Assembly (NCBI GenBank): GCA_023480605.1
Contig: JAMCWS010000045.1
Coordinates: forward strand, 1 to 5,853
Source: a bacterium
GTDB lineage: Bacteria > Sumerlaeota > Sumerlaeia > MVZB01
Direction: 5' to 3'
Length of the DNA: 5,853 bases
Numbering within the stretch: position 1 is the stretch's first letter; the number at the start of each line of letters is the position of its first letter. A program made the position numbers and the translations under genes. The notes below the pieces were generated by a model. That model was not told the DNA's origin. It made no database searches and saw nothing but the letters and a program-made list of their open reading frames with translations. Shown here piece by piece: positions 1 to 5,595 of this stretch.

Positions 1-260
1 TGCACGTCGCAGTGGCCGGCGACGGCCCGGGCCGCCTCGATGTAGCGTCCGTCGACCCACAAGATCGCTTCGCGGCGCGTCACGAGCAGGTAGGATAGCG
101 TGCAGTGCAGGCCGGTCAGGTAGAAGGTATTGGCGCGGTCGTAGACGAGCAGCGCGTCGAGTCGGCGGCGCTCCAGGCCGGTGCGCACGCGTTCGATGCG
201 GCGGATGTGTTCGCGGGCCGGCGCGCCGGCGCGGGTGGTCCGAGTCGGTTTGGGCGTCAT
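1..260 (-). CDS. Xaa-Pro peptidase (M24B), N-terminal part, runs off the window
   Basis: Partial gene: 86 codons are visible, from ATG at 260-258 to the left edge. The translation matches the creatinase/prolidase N-terminal domain that precedes the metal-binding 'pita-bread' domain in Xaa-Pro aminopeptidases and prolidases. Visible marks are RLDALLVYD (residues 33-41), the family hallmark YLTG (47-50) and the DGRYIEAA segment (70-77). The catalytic metallopeptidase domain would lie beyond the window. There is no signal peptide, so the enzyme is probably cytoplasmic and cleaves Xaa-Pro bonds in peptides. The start lies 2 nt after the stop of the upstream protease gene. GAGGAAGG (complement of 273-280), inside the end of that gene, can serve as a somewhat distant ribosome site, so translational coupling is likely. 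PepP-type and PepQ-type cannot be separated from this fragment. Confidence 0.88.
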   Translation of the reverse strand, partial: MTPKPTRTTRAGAPAREHIRRIERVRTGLERRRLDALLVYDRANTFYLTGLHCTLSYLLVTRREAILWVDGRYIEAARAVAGHCDV

Positions 261-262
261 CG

Positions 263-1507
263 TCAGCGTTTGCCTTCCTCGACCTTGTAATCGAGCGTCA
301 GGTCTTTGCCGCCGCGTACAATCTGGAATTGGATCGTTTCGCCCACCGTGCGCGTCAGGAAATCCGACAGCAGGCTGTCGACGTCGCTGATTTCGTTGCC
401 GTCGACGCCGACAATCACGTCGCCCGGTTGCAGGCCCGCGCGGTCGGCGGGGCCGCCGACGTCCACCGAGCGAATCAGCGCGCCCTTGTCGGTCTTGAGC
501 CCCAGGGCCTGCTGGATCGAGGCGTTCAGGTTCCAGGGCTCGAAATCCAGCCGGATCGTGCGCAACTTGCCGTATTTGAGGATCTCCTGGGCGACGCGCG
601 TGGCCCGGTTGACGGGGATCGAGAAGCCGACGCTGGTCGAGTCGCCCGAACGAGAGAAAATGAAGGTGTTAATGCCGATAACCTCGCCGTCGAGGTTGAC
701 CAGCGGGCCGCCGCTGTTGCCCGGGTTGATCGCCGCGTCGGTCTGGATCATGTTCTGGTAGGCGCGCGAGTTCTCGTCGAGCTTGAACGAGCGGTTGACG
801 GCGCTCACCACGCCGACCGACACCGAGGGGCGCGGGTCGGCGATGAGGGGTCCGAACGGATTGCCGATTGCCAGCACCGTCTCGCCGATCATGATGCCGC
901 CGGAGTTGCCCAGCGGAATGGTCGGCAGGCTTTCGTCTCGTTTAAGCCCCTCGATCTGCAGCAGGGCGATGTCGACGTAGCGATCGGCGTCGAGCAGGCG
1001 CGCCTGGAAGGTACGCCGGTCGGGCAGGGTCACCGTGATGGCGCTGGCGTTCTCGATGACATGATAATTGGTGATCACGTGGCCGGTCTTGTCGATGATG
1101 AAGCCCGAACCCATGTAGGGAAAGTCAAGCGTCAGCGGGAGGATCTGGAACATCGAGAAGTAAGGATCGCCGCCGTAGGGATCATATTGGCGGCCGAAGG
1201 TCTTCTTGCTGGCGCCGATGCTGACGACGGCGGGGCTGACCCGCTGGGCGACGTCGACGACCACCGTGTGTCGGGGCGAATCGGGCCGGGCCGCGCCAAG
1301 GTTCGGAACCGATCCGGCGGCCGGAAGCCGGCCCGCGGCCGCCGGCACGGTCTGGGCGGGTGTCACCTGGGCCCACGTTTTCTCGCTCGCCATCCAGTCC
1401 AGCCCCGGCAGGGACTTGGCCATGTCGGCCAGACGCAGGCCGACCCCCACGCCGACCCCCAGGATGCCGACCAGGATCGCAAAACCGAACCATTTGGCGA
1501 TGCGCAT
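263..1507 (-). CDS. htrA: HtrA/DegS-like membrane-anchored serine protease with one PDZ domain
   Basis: A 414-aa S1C-family envelope protease. One N-terminal TM helix (about residues 7-24) is followed by an Ala/Pro-rich linker, a trypsin-like domain (about 85-305) and a single C-terminal PDZ domain (about 318-414, with LQPGDVIVGVDG). The triad is complete: His149 in TNYHVIEN, Asp179 in RYVDIALL, Ser265 in NPGNSGGPL. One PDZ plus a TM anchor gives DegS-like topology rather than two-PDZ DegP, so it should act on the outer face of the inner membrane on misfolded proteins or as a regulatory protease. The frame is open to an ATG at 1588 (441 aa). I prefer ATG 1507 because AAGGAG (complement of 1519-1524) lies 11 nt upstream and the TM then starts at once; the upstream ATG has no good ribosome site and would add 27 unusual residues. 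The gene is followed directly by the Xaa-Pro peptidase gene and preceded by a small TM protein, probably in one operon. Confidence 0.95.
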   Translation of the reverse strand: MRIAKWFGFAILVGILGVGVGVGLRLADMAKSLPGLDWMASEKTWAQVTPAQTVPAAAGRLPAAGSVPNLGAARPDSPRHTVVVDVAQRVSPAVVSIGASKKTFGRQYDPYGGDPYFSMFQILPLTLDFPYMGSGFIIDKTGHVITNYHVIENASAITVTLPDRRTFQARLLDADRYVDIALLQIEGLKRDESLPTIPLGNSGGIMIGETVLAIGNPFGPLIADPRPSVSVGVVSAVNRSFKLDENSRAYQNMIQTDAAINPGNSGGPLVNLDGEVIGINTFIFSRSGDSTSVGFSIPVNRATRVAQEILKYGKLRTIRLDFEPWNLNASIQQALGLKTDKGALIRSVDVGGPADRAGLQPGDVIVGVDGNEISDVDSLLSDFLTRTVGETIQFQIVRGGKDLTLDYKVEEGKR

Positions 1508-1638
1508 GGCCTTGTGGACTCCTTGCGAACAAACTCCGGGACGGCCGCCCCGGATCAACGATTCCACCATCAGTTTAGACGATTTCATTGCCGGGGTGGA
1601 CCGTTTTTTTTATGCGGGAAGATGCCGTAGGGGGCGGC

Positions 1639-2043
1639 TCAGAAGCGGATGATGTAGCGGTCGATATAGTAATTACGTCCGCCGTGGGTGCGCTGGTCGA
1701 GCGTATTGGGTGCGGCCGGGGCGAACGAACGGATCAGGCCGCGCGCGACCGCCTGACGGAAGATTCCCGCCGGCAGATCGGCCGAGACCGCCGGCCATCG
1801 CAGGTAAAGCAGCGCGCCGCCCGCCACGGGCTTGGCTTCCTGCACCTCCACGCCGGCGCCGGCCAGCAGCGCCGTCAGGCGCGGGTCGAGGCGGGGCGAT
1901 TCGCCGGGCAGGAGACTGAGCGGATTAGACACGCGAGGCACCCGGAAGCGCGAACGCAATGATCCCAATCCCCCCATGGCGACGAAAATGATGGCTGCGG
2001 CGATCACGATGGCCACCAGCAGTGATTTGATGACGCGCCTCAT
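1639..2043 (-). CDS. Small single-TM protein of unknown function upstream of htrA
   Basis: A 134-aa protein I do not recognise. Residues 5-24 form one hydrophobic helix (SLLVAIVIAAAIIFVA) after a short basic tail (MRR..K). Then comes a basic stretch with four Arg (30-37) and a soluble domain of about 90 residues with alternating hydrophobic segments, ending NYYIDRYIIRF. Basic residues flank both sides of the helix, so topology is ambiguous; N-in with the domain in the periplasm is the usual arrangement for such a short tail. The ATG at 2043 is chosen because a G-rich Shine-Dalgarno (GGGGGGAG, complement of 2051-2058) sits 7 nt upstream; the frame is open to an ATG at 2100 without such a site. 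The stop is 131 nt from the preferred htrA start with no terminator between, so co-transcription is likely. It may work with the protease, but only neighbourhood supports that. Confidence 0.75.
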   Translation of the reverse strand: MRRVIKSLLVAIVIAAAIIFVAMGGLGSLRSRFRVPRVSNPLSLLPGESPRLDPRLTALLAGAGVEVQEAKPVAGGALLYLRWPAVSADLPAGIFRQAVARGLIRSFAPAAPNTLDQRTHGGRNYYIDRYIIRF

Positions 2044-2160
2044 CTGACTGCTCCCCCCGGGCAGGTCGCCCGGCCCCCCGGTCGCCCATCGGGTCTTCAT
2101 ATGCCAAACATACGGTCAAAAAGATCGAGATACGTTTCGCGCCGTCTATTGAGGAACTTC

Positions 2161-2241
2161 TTAACCACGGAGGACTTAAGCGCGGCGGAGCCGCAGCCAA
2201 ATAAAACCATGAAGGACACACAAAACGTCATGAAGAAGACA
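2161..2241. repeat. Degenerate AACCACGGAGGAC/ATGAAGGACAC-type intergenic repeat relic
   Basis: The block starts TTAACCACGGAGGAC, passes through a small hairpin (GCGGC 2182-2186 / GCCGC 2190-2194, loop GGA), then has two related units 21 nt apart: CATGAAGGACACA (2208-2220) and CATGAAGAAGACA (2229-2241), 11 of 13 identical. From memory, strings built from 'accacggaggacac' and 'atgaaggacacgaag' recur between genes in many environmental bacteria; this looks like a decayed copy. The internal match is seen directly. Membership of a wider repeat family is recollection and was not searched. Confidence 0.5.
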
Positions 2242-2314
2242 GCGGGCAGTATTGAGTACATACGACTTCCGCACATCATTCCGCCAGGAAAACTTGTGTT
2301 TGACCCATGGTAAT

Positions 2315-2379
2315 ACAGAGGGAAAGAAAGACGCGGAGCGATCCTTGTCGTACTCTCTTCGGTAATTCTTTTTCTCTGT
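2315..2379. repeat. Imperfect inverted repeat with ACAGAG-type arms
   Basis: The left arm 2315-2332 (ACAGAGGGAAAGAAAGAC) matches the reverse complement of 2362-2379 (ACAGAGAAAAAGAATTAC) at 14 of 18 positions, with a 29-nt spacer. The right arm continues into CTCTGTGCGCTCTGTC, itself a tandem CTCTGT pair. The arms are purine-rich on one strand, so simple composition explains part of the match. It could be another relic of the repeat at 2161-2241, which has similar GGA/GAC/ACA vocabulary. Confidence 0.4.
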
Positions 2380-2449
2380 GCGCTCTGTCGATATGATCCG
2401 CCTTAACACCTGGTTCCATGCGATATATCACGTTGCCTGCGAAAAGGAT

Positions 2450-3772
2450 TTACTTCGGTTCTTCGAGCCGCAGCAGAACGCCCTGTCCGGCAGTGAGCCA
2501 GAGGCCGAATTTGCCGTCGATCGGGCGCGGCCGGCCGTCCTGCGCCGAGTAGAACACGCCACCGAGCGCCTTGCCGCCCTTCATCGGCGTCACCTTGGCC
2601 GATCGCTCCAGGCTCAGGTTGACCAGCATCACGTACGGGGTCCCGTCGTCGCCGGCGAATTCGCCCACCATCAAAGGCGCCTCGCTTTCCACCGCGTCCA
2701 CCTTCTTTCCGGGCAAGGGCGGCAGGCCGTCCACGGGCGCCGGGGCGGTGAAGTAAACTCCCGTCGATGTCATCTGGTTCATGAGCGGCCCGAGCGTCGC
2801 GACCTCGTGATTGACGGATTGCAGGTAATCCCAGGTGAGGGTTTTGTCGCCGTCGGCGCCGATGGGGGCATAACCGTAGTTGCCGGCGTAATAGGTATAC
2901 CACGTGAGGCCGCGCCCGCCGGCGGCGAGGGTCGTGTAGGCCTGGAAGCGCAGGTTGGCCGGCGAGGGGATCGTCGAAAACGGACGGATCTGGTTCGAGG
3001 AGACGATGTTCCAGAACGGAATGCCGTTTTTCATCGCCACGCGCCGCACTTCGAGCAGGTCGCCGTAATAGCTGGCCGCACGCTCCTTGTCTTTCATATC
3101 CTGCGAATACTGCACCTGGTAGTTGTCGTAACTGATGAACTGCGGTTTGACCTCGGCCACGTAGCGTTCCAGGTATTCGGTGAAACTGCCGGTCTCCAGT
3201 TGCGAGAGGTCGGGCGCGCCGATCGTCGCGTAGCCGGGAAACAGGTTGATGTAGGCCAGTTTTCCGGGAGCGTATTTACGGACCGCCGCCACCGCCTTGG
3301 CCAGGGCGGGGAAAGACGCCGCCCCCGGCTCGTCGGTGAGGAAATAGCCGAGTACCGCCGGACTGTCGCCGGCCGTGTCGATCATTTGCCTTACCCGCCG
3401 CTCGATTTCCTCGTCGGTGAGCTTCTTCCATTCCTTGCTCCAAGCGCCGGGATTGGGCACCTCGGCCGCCATGATCGCCTTCACCCCGAGCCGTTCGCAT
3501 TCGGGCAGGTCCTTGGGCAACACGAATCCGACGACATTAATGTTGCACTGGGCCATCGACGCCAGGCCGTTCCCGCGGCTCTCGATGTCGCCCTTCCATC
3601 CGTGGTAAGGATCCCAGGTCAGAATGGGATAAAAATCGGGCGTGAAAAAAGGTCTGTCGGCTTCGCCGGGCGCGCCGCCGCCCGCGCCCGCCGCCGGGAT
3701 CGAGACCGTCGCCAGGCAAAAGCACAACGCCGTCCCCAACGTCATCTGGACAAAATCGCCCCAACCGTTCAT
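2450..3772 (-). CDS. Predicted exported glycoside hydrolase-like TIM-barrel protein
   Basis: A 440-aa protein. Residues 1-30 give a hydrophobic export segment ending near AAGA. A predicted (beta/alpha)8 barrel follows (about 42-340), then a short beta-rich C-terminal domain (about 350-440). The segment GYFLTDEPGAASFPAL (142-157) carries a DEP motif whose Glu148 sits where clan GH-A enzymes have the acid/base at the end of strand 4. Other likely active-site strands are FISYDNYQ (212-219) and GRGLTWYTYYAG (286-297), rich in sugar-stacking aromatics. Together they suggest a retaining-type glycosidase relative, broadly GH42/GH5-like; I cannot assign a family. No Glu is evident on the expected strand 7 (FWNIVSSNQ). 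The frame is open to a GTG at 3886, but ATG 3772 has GGGAGG (complement of 3779-3784) at 6 nt. One doubt is that the n-region from this ATG lacks Lys/Arg. It lies 120 nt after the symporter gene, with which it probably forms a sugar release/uptake unit. Confidence 0.82.
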   Translation of the reverse strand: MNGWGDFVQMTLGTALCFCLATVSIPAAGAGGGAPGEADRPFFTPDFYPILTWDPYHGWKGDIESRGNGLASMAQCNINVVGFVLPKDLPECERLGVKAIMAAEVPNPGAWSKEWKKLTDEEIERRVRQMIDTAGDSPAVLGYFLTDEPGAASFPALAKAVAAVRKYAPGKLAYINLFPGYATIGAPDLSQLETGSFTEYLERYVAEVKPQFISYDNYQVQYSQDMKDKERAASYYGDLLEVRRVAMKNGIPFWNIVSSNQIRPFSTIPSPANLRFQAYTTLAAGGRGLTWYTYYAGNYGYAPIGADGDKTLTWDYLQSVNHEVATLGPLMNQMTSTGVYFTAPAPVDGLPPLPGKKVDAVESEAPLMVGEFAGDDGTPYVMLVNLSLERSAKVTPMKGGKALGGVFYSAQDGRPRPIDGKFGLWLTAGQGVLLRLEEPK

Positions 3773-3892
3773 CGCCGTCCTCCCGCTTTGGAGTTTCGAC
3801 AACCTTCCCACCGTCGCGGGCAAAAATCCAGCAAAAGCACTTGCGCCACGAAATCGTGCGGACTTTGGGTCTTTTTCGTCACTCACGTTCTT

Positions 3893-5152
3893 TTACCCGT
3901 GCGGTTGGTCAGCCTCGTTCGCTTTCGCCGGTTCGCGCCGGCGCCGCCCCTCCAAGGCCAGCGCCAAAAGAATCGGCGCCACCAGCCCGGCCGTCAGCAG
4001 CGTGTAGGCGAATTTCATGATTTCGAGCAACTGGCTGTAAAAGAGCGCCAGACCCAGGCCCAGCGCCGCCAGCAGCGCCGTCAGGACGCGCATCGTCGCC
4101 GACGACACCTCGTCGCCCAGGCGCAGCACGTCCAGCGTCAAGTGCGTCGCCCCGGTCAGCAGGACCGAGTCGCCCGTCGAGAGCAACACCGACAGGAACG
4201 CGAGGGAAACAAATTGAAACAACGCCGGATGGAGCAGTTCGCGCGCCAGCAGCGGGATGGCGAGGGTCGGGTCGGCCAGCCCCGGCAGCACGGCGCGGGC
4301 GCAGAGGGCCAGCAGGGCGACCGCCCCGGCCAGCACGGCCATGCCGGCGGCGCCGATGAGGGCGCCGCCGCGCGCCGCCGCGCCGTCGCGCGCGCTCAGG
4401 ATCTTGGCGAAGACATCGCCGCCGACGATGCCCGGCAAACCCATCAACACGGCCAGGTTGAGGGCATAAACCGGTCCCGCGCCCGGTCCGAACGGAAAAG
4501 CCAGGAAACCTTCCGGCAGCGCCGCCAGGTCGGCGCGCGCCAGCGCCCGGGGCAGCAGCAGGCCGACGAAGGCCAGCGCGATCAAACCATACTGGATCAT
4601 GTCGGTCACGACGTCGGCCTTCTGGCCGCCCAGAAGCGTGTAGACGACGAAGACAGCCGTGATGGCCGACAGGAAGAGCGGTTCGCGCCCCGCCAGTCCG
4701 CCGGTGGCCGTGGGCAGCCACTCGGCGGCGCCGAAAAGCGGACTGGCCAGCAGGGCGAAACTCTTGACCGTCAGGCCAAAAAAAGCGACCTCGACGACGA
4801 CGATCAGCGCCGAAACGATCCGGCGCACCCCCTCGCCATAATGCAGGCCGGCAAAGTGCGCCAGACTGTGGGCGCCGCTGGCGCGGATGCGCCGGGCGAA
4901 AAAAAGGCCCAACACGCAGAACCCCGCCGCCAGAGAGCCGGTGAACCACAGGCCCGCCAGGCCATGCGTATAGACCATCAGCGAAGCGATGAGAACGGCG
5001 GAACCGCCGAAGCCGGTGGCCGCCAGCGACAGGCCGACCTGCCACGGGCCCAGGCGCCGTCCCGCCAGGAAGAAGCCGGCCGAGTCGTGCGCCTCACGCC
5101 GCAGGTAGTAACCCAGGCCGATGAGGAACGCGCTGTAAAGAATGATGCCCAC
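3893..5152 (-). CDS. Sodium:solute symporter (SSS family, TC 2.A.21)
   Basis: A 419-aa polytopic membrane protein with about 11 hydrophobic helices. Family marks are FFLAGRRLGPW (27-37) leading into the discontinuous first core helix (SLAATGFGGSAV, 42-53), LLGGQKADVVTDMIQYG (173-189) after a TM helix, and LLSTGDSVLLTG (323-334). Ser325/Thr326 in that last motif align by pattern with the Na2-site Ser340/Thr341 of PutP. The PutP sodium-site Asp (Asp55) has no counterpart in this protein's first core helix. The substrate cannot be read from sequence; the adjacent glycosidase-like gene suggests a sugar or sugar acid. It is shorter than typical members (about 480-550 aa), compatible with the LeuT-fold core plus one N-terminal helix and no extra C-terminal helices. 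The start is GTG at 5152, with seven G (complement of 5159-5165) 6 nt upstream; it leaves a slightly short N-terminus before helix 1. Confidence 0.93.
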   Translation of the reverse strand: MGIILYSAFLIGLGYYLRREAHDSAGFFLAGRRLGPWQVGLSLAATGFGGSAVLIASLMVYTHGLAGLWFTGSLAAGFCVLGLFFARRIRASGAHSLAHFAGLHYGEGVRRIVSALIVVVEVAFFGLTVKSFALLASPLFGAAEWLPTATGGLAGREPLFLSAITAVFVVYTLLGGQKADVVTDMIQYGLIALAFVGLLLPRALARADLAALPEGFLAFPFGPGAGPVYALNLAVLMGLPGIVGGDVFAKILSARDGAAARGGALIGAAGMAVLAGAVALLALCARAVLPGLADPTLAIPLLARELLHPALFQFVSLAFLSVLLSTGDSVLLTGATHLTLDVLRLGDEVSSATMRVLTALLAALGLGLALFYSQLLEIMKFAYTLLTAGLVAPILLALALEGRRRREPAKANEADQPHG

Positions 5153-5364
5153 AAGACGCCCCCCCGGTGCGATTGCGCGCGGCCGGGTGCGTGTGCGGCC
5201 CGGCGAACACCCGCCGCACGGACACCATACTTTATTCCATTCGCTGCGCGCGAAGCCATTTTATCTGGCGGTCTCCGCATTATTCAGCGCGGTATAATAT
5301 CAAGCTGAGGCTTGAACTCCATAAAGGATGTTCGGCAAAACAAAAATGTATTTCAGTATTTCAC

Positions 5365-5418
5365 CGGTGTGTCTCCCCGTGTGTCTCTCCGCCCATGCGG
5401 CTCATTGTCTCCGCGGTT
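5365..5418. repeat. Degenerate GTGTGTCTC / TCCGCGGTT repeat relic
   Basis: Two adjoining units with a 12-nt period, CGGTGTGTCTCCCC (5365-5378) and CCGTGTGTCTCTCC (5377-5390), agree at 12 of 14 positions. After a short insert (GCCCATGCGGC, able to form a CCGC/GCGG hairpin) comes TTGTCTCCGCGGTT (5405-5418). Its complement AACCGCGGAG differs by one base from AACCACGGAG at 2163-2172. The order on the opposite strand, AACCRCGGAG then a small GC hairpin then GACACA-type units, parallels the block at 2161-2241, so the two may be diverged copies of one intergenic element. Confidence 0.4.
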
Positions 5419-5486
5419 CCGGTTTCGGCGCTTCCTTGGTCCAAATCGCGAAGGGCCACGGCCTCCGGCCGGCCCAAAAAATCGAA

Positions 5487-5522
5487 TTGACGATTTCCGG
5501 ATCGCGCAATATCTGATATATT
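5487..5522 (+). promoter_or_regulatory. Putative sigma70-type promoter for the gene at 5596
   Basis: TTGACG (5487-5492) is a good -35 match. TATCTG (5510-5515) follows at 17 nt, and a better extended -10, TGaTATATT (5514-5522), lies just after. Either would start transcription around 5522-5529, about 65-75 nt before the ATG at 5596. The -35 overlaps a small inverted repeat (AAATCG 5479-5484 / CGATTT 5491-5496) and the -10 lies inside the palindrome at 5505-5534. Local AT-richness in a GC-rich genome supports a promoter but also raises the chance of accidental matches. Confidence 0.45.
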
Positions 5523-5534
5523 TGTAATATTGCG
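5505..5534. promoter_or_regulatory. Operator-like inverted repeat CGCAATAT-N14-ATATTGCG
   Basis: Perfect 8-bp arms CGCAATAT (5505-5512) and ATATTGCG (5527-5534) are separated by 14 nt, giving a 30-bp dyad centred at 5519/5520, about 60 nt before the ATG at 5596. The centre-to-centre arm distance is 22 nt, about two helical turns, which suits a dimeric DNA-binding regulator. It covers the candidate -10, so a bound protein would be expected to repress. It is not followed by a T-run, so it does not look like a terminator. The regulator is unknown and no copy is seen elsewhere in the window. Confidence 0.5.
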
Positions 5535-5595
5535 TCAAGGATCAAACAGATTCATCGCTCTTCGATTCGTTGAAAAAAACAAACGGATTTTGGCC

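Larger units (their letters stand above)
2044..2449. other. Gene-free interval with degenerate repeats
   Basis: A 406-nt stretch between the glycosidase-like gene and the small TM gene. It is visibly lower in GC than the flanking genes, and none of its short frames has coding character, a ribosome site and a recognisable product together. It holds two repeat-like blocks (about 2161-2241 and 2315-2379), listed separately. I see no convincing GC-hairpin plus T-run terminator for the gene ending at 2450. I also see no full -35/-10 pair for the gene starting at 2043, although a promoter for the htrA cluster is expected here. Confidence 0.7.
5153..5595. other. Divergent intergenic region between the symporter and an exported-protein gene
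   Basis: A 443-nt stretch separating minus- and plus-strand genes. Its right third is AT-rich and contains the promoter-like and palindromic elements listed separately. The middle contains a decayed GTGTGTCTC repeat (5365-5418). A perfect TATAAT on the plus strand (5293-5298) lacks a matching -35. For the symporter, the minus strand offers TAAAAT (complement of 5258-5263) as a weak -10. Short open frames here (for example from 5328) cross the repeat and have no recognisable product, so I do not call them genes. Confidence 0.65.

Noticed and set aside
1604..1611. Run of eight T after CCGGGGTGGACCG, considered as a terminator
   Set aside because: The possible stem is only about 3 bp and would read on the plus strand, where no gene arrives. 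On the minus strand it is an A-run between co-oriented genes.
329..1630. A 433-codon plus-strand open frame antisense to htrA
   Set aside because: The opposite strand encodes a complete HtrA protease with an intact triad and PDZ; this frame is its low-stop mirror and has no recognisable domain.
3909..5045. A 378-codon minus-strand frame overlapping the symporter
   Set aside because: It is a shifted frame of the symporter gene, giving an Arg/Gly-rich product with no membrane segments.
5293..5298. Perfect TATAAT on the plus strand
   Set aside because: No acceptable -35 at 16-18 nt, and the next supported plus-strand start is about 300 nt away, with a better promoter candidate nearer to it.
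2378..5308. A 976-codon plus-strand open frame antisense to the glycosidase-like and symporter genes
   Set aside because: The translation is rich in Arg/Gln/His without domains, it runs across intergenic repeats, and it mirrors two well-supported genes. In GC-rich DNA such antisense frames stay open because stop codons are rare.
5453..5481. Strong GC hairpin (GGGCC/GGCCC with inner GGCC/GGCC) followed by AAAAAA
   Set aside because: A terminator needs a T-run after the hairpin in the direction of transcription. Here the plus strand has A after it, and on the minus strand the T-run precedes it. No gene ends here.
5328..5516. A 62-codon plus-strand frame in the intergenic region
   Set aside because: It crosses the GTGTGTCTC repeat and the promoter-like region, has no clear ribosome site at proper spacing and resembles no known protein.
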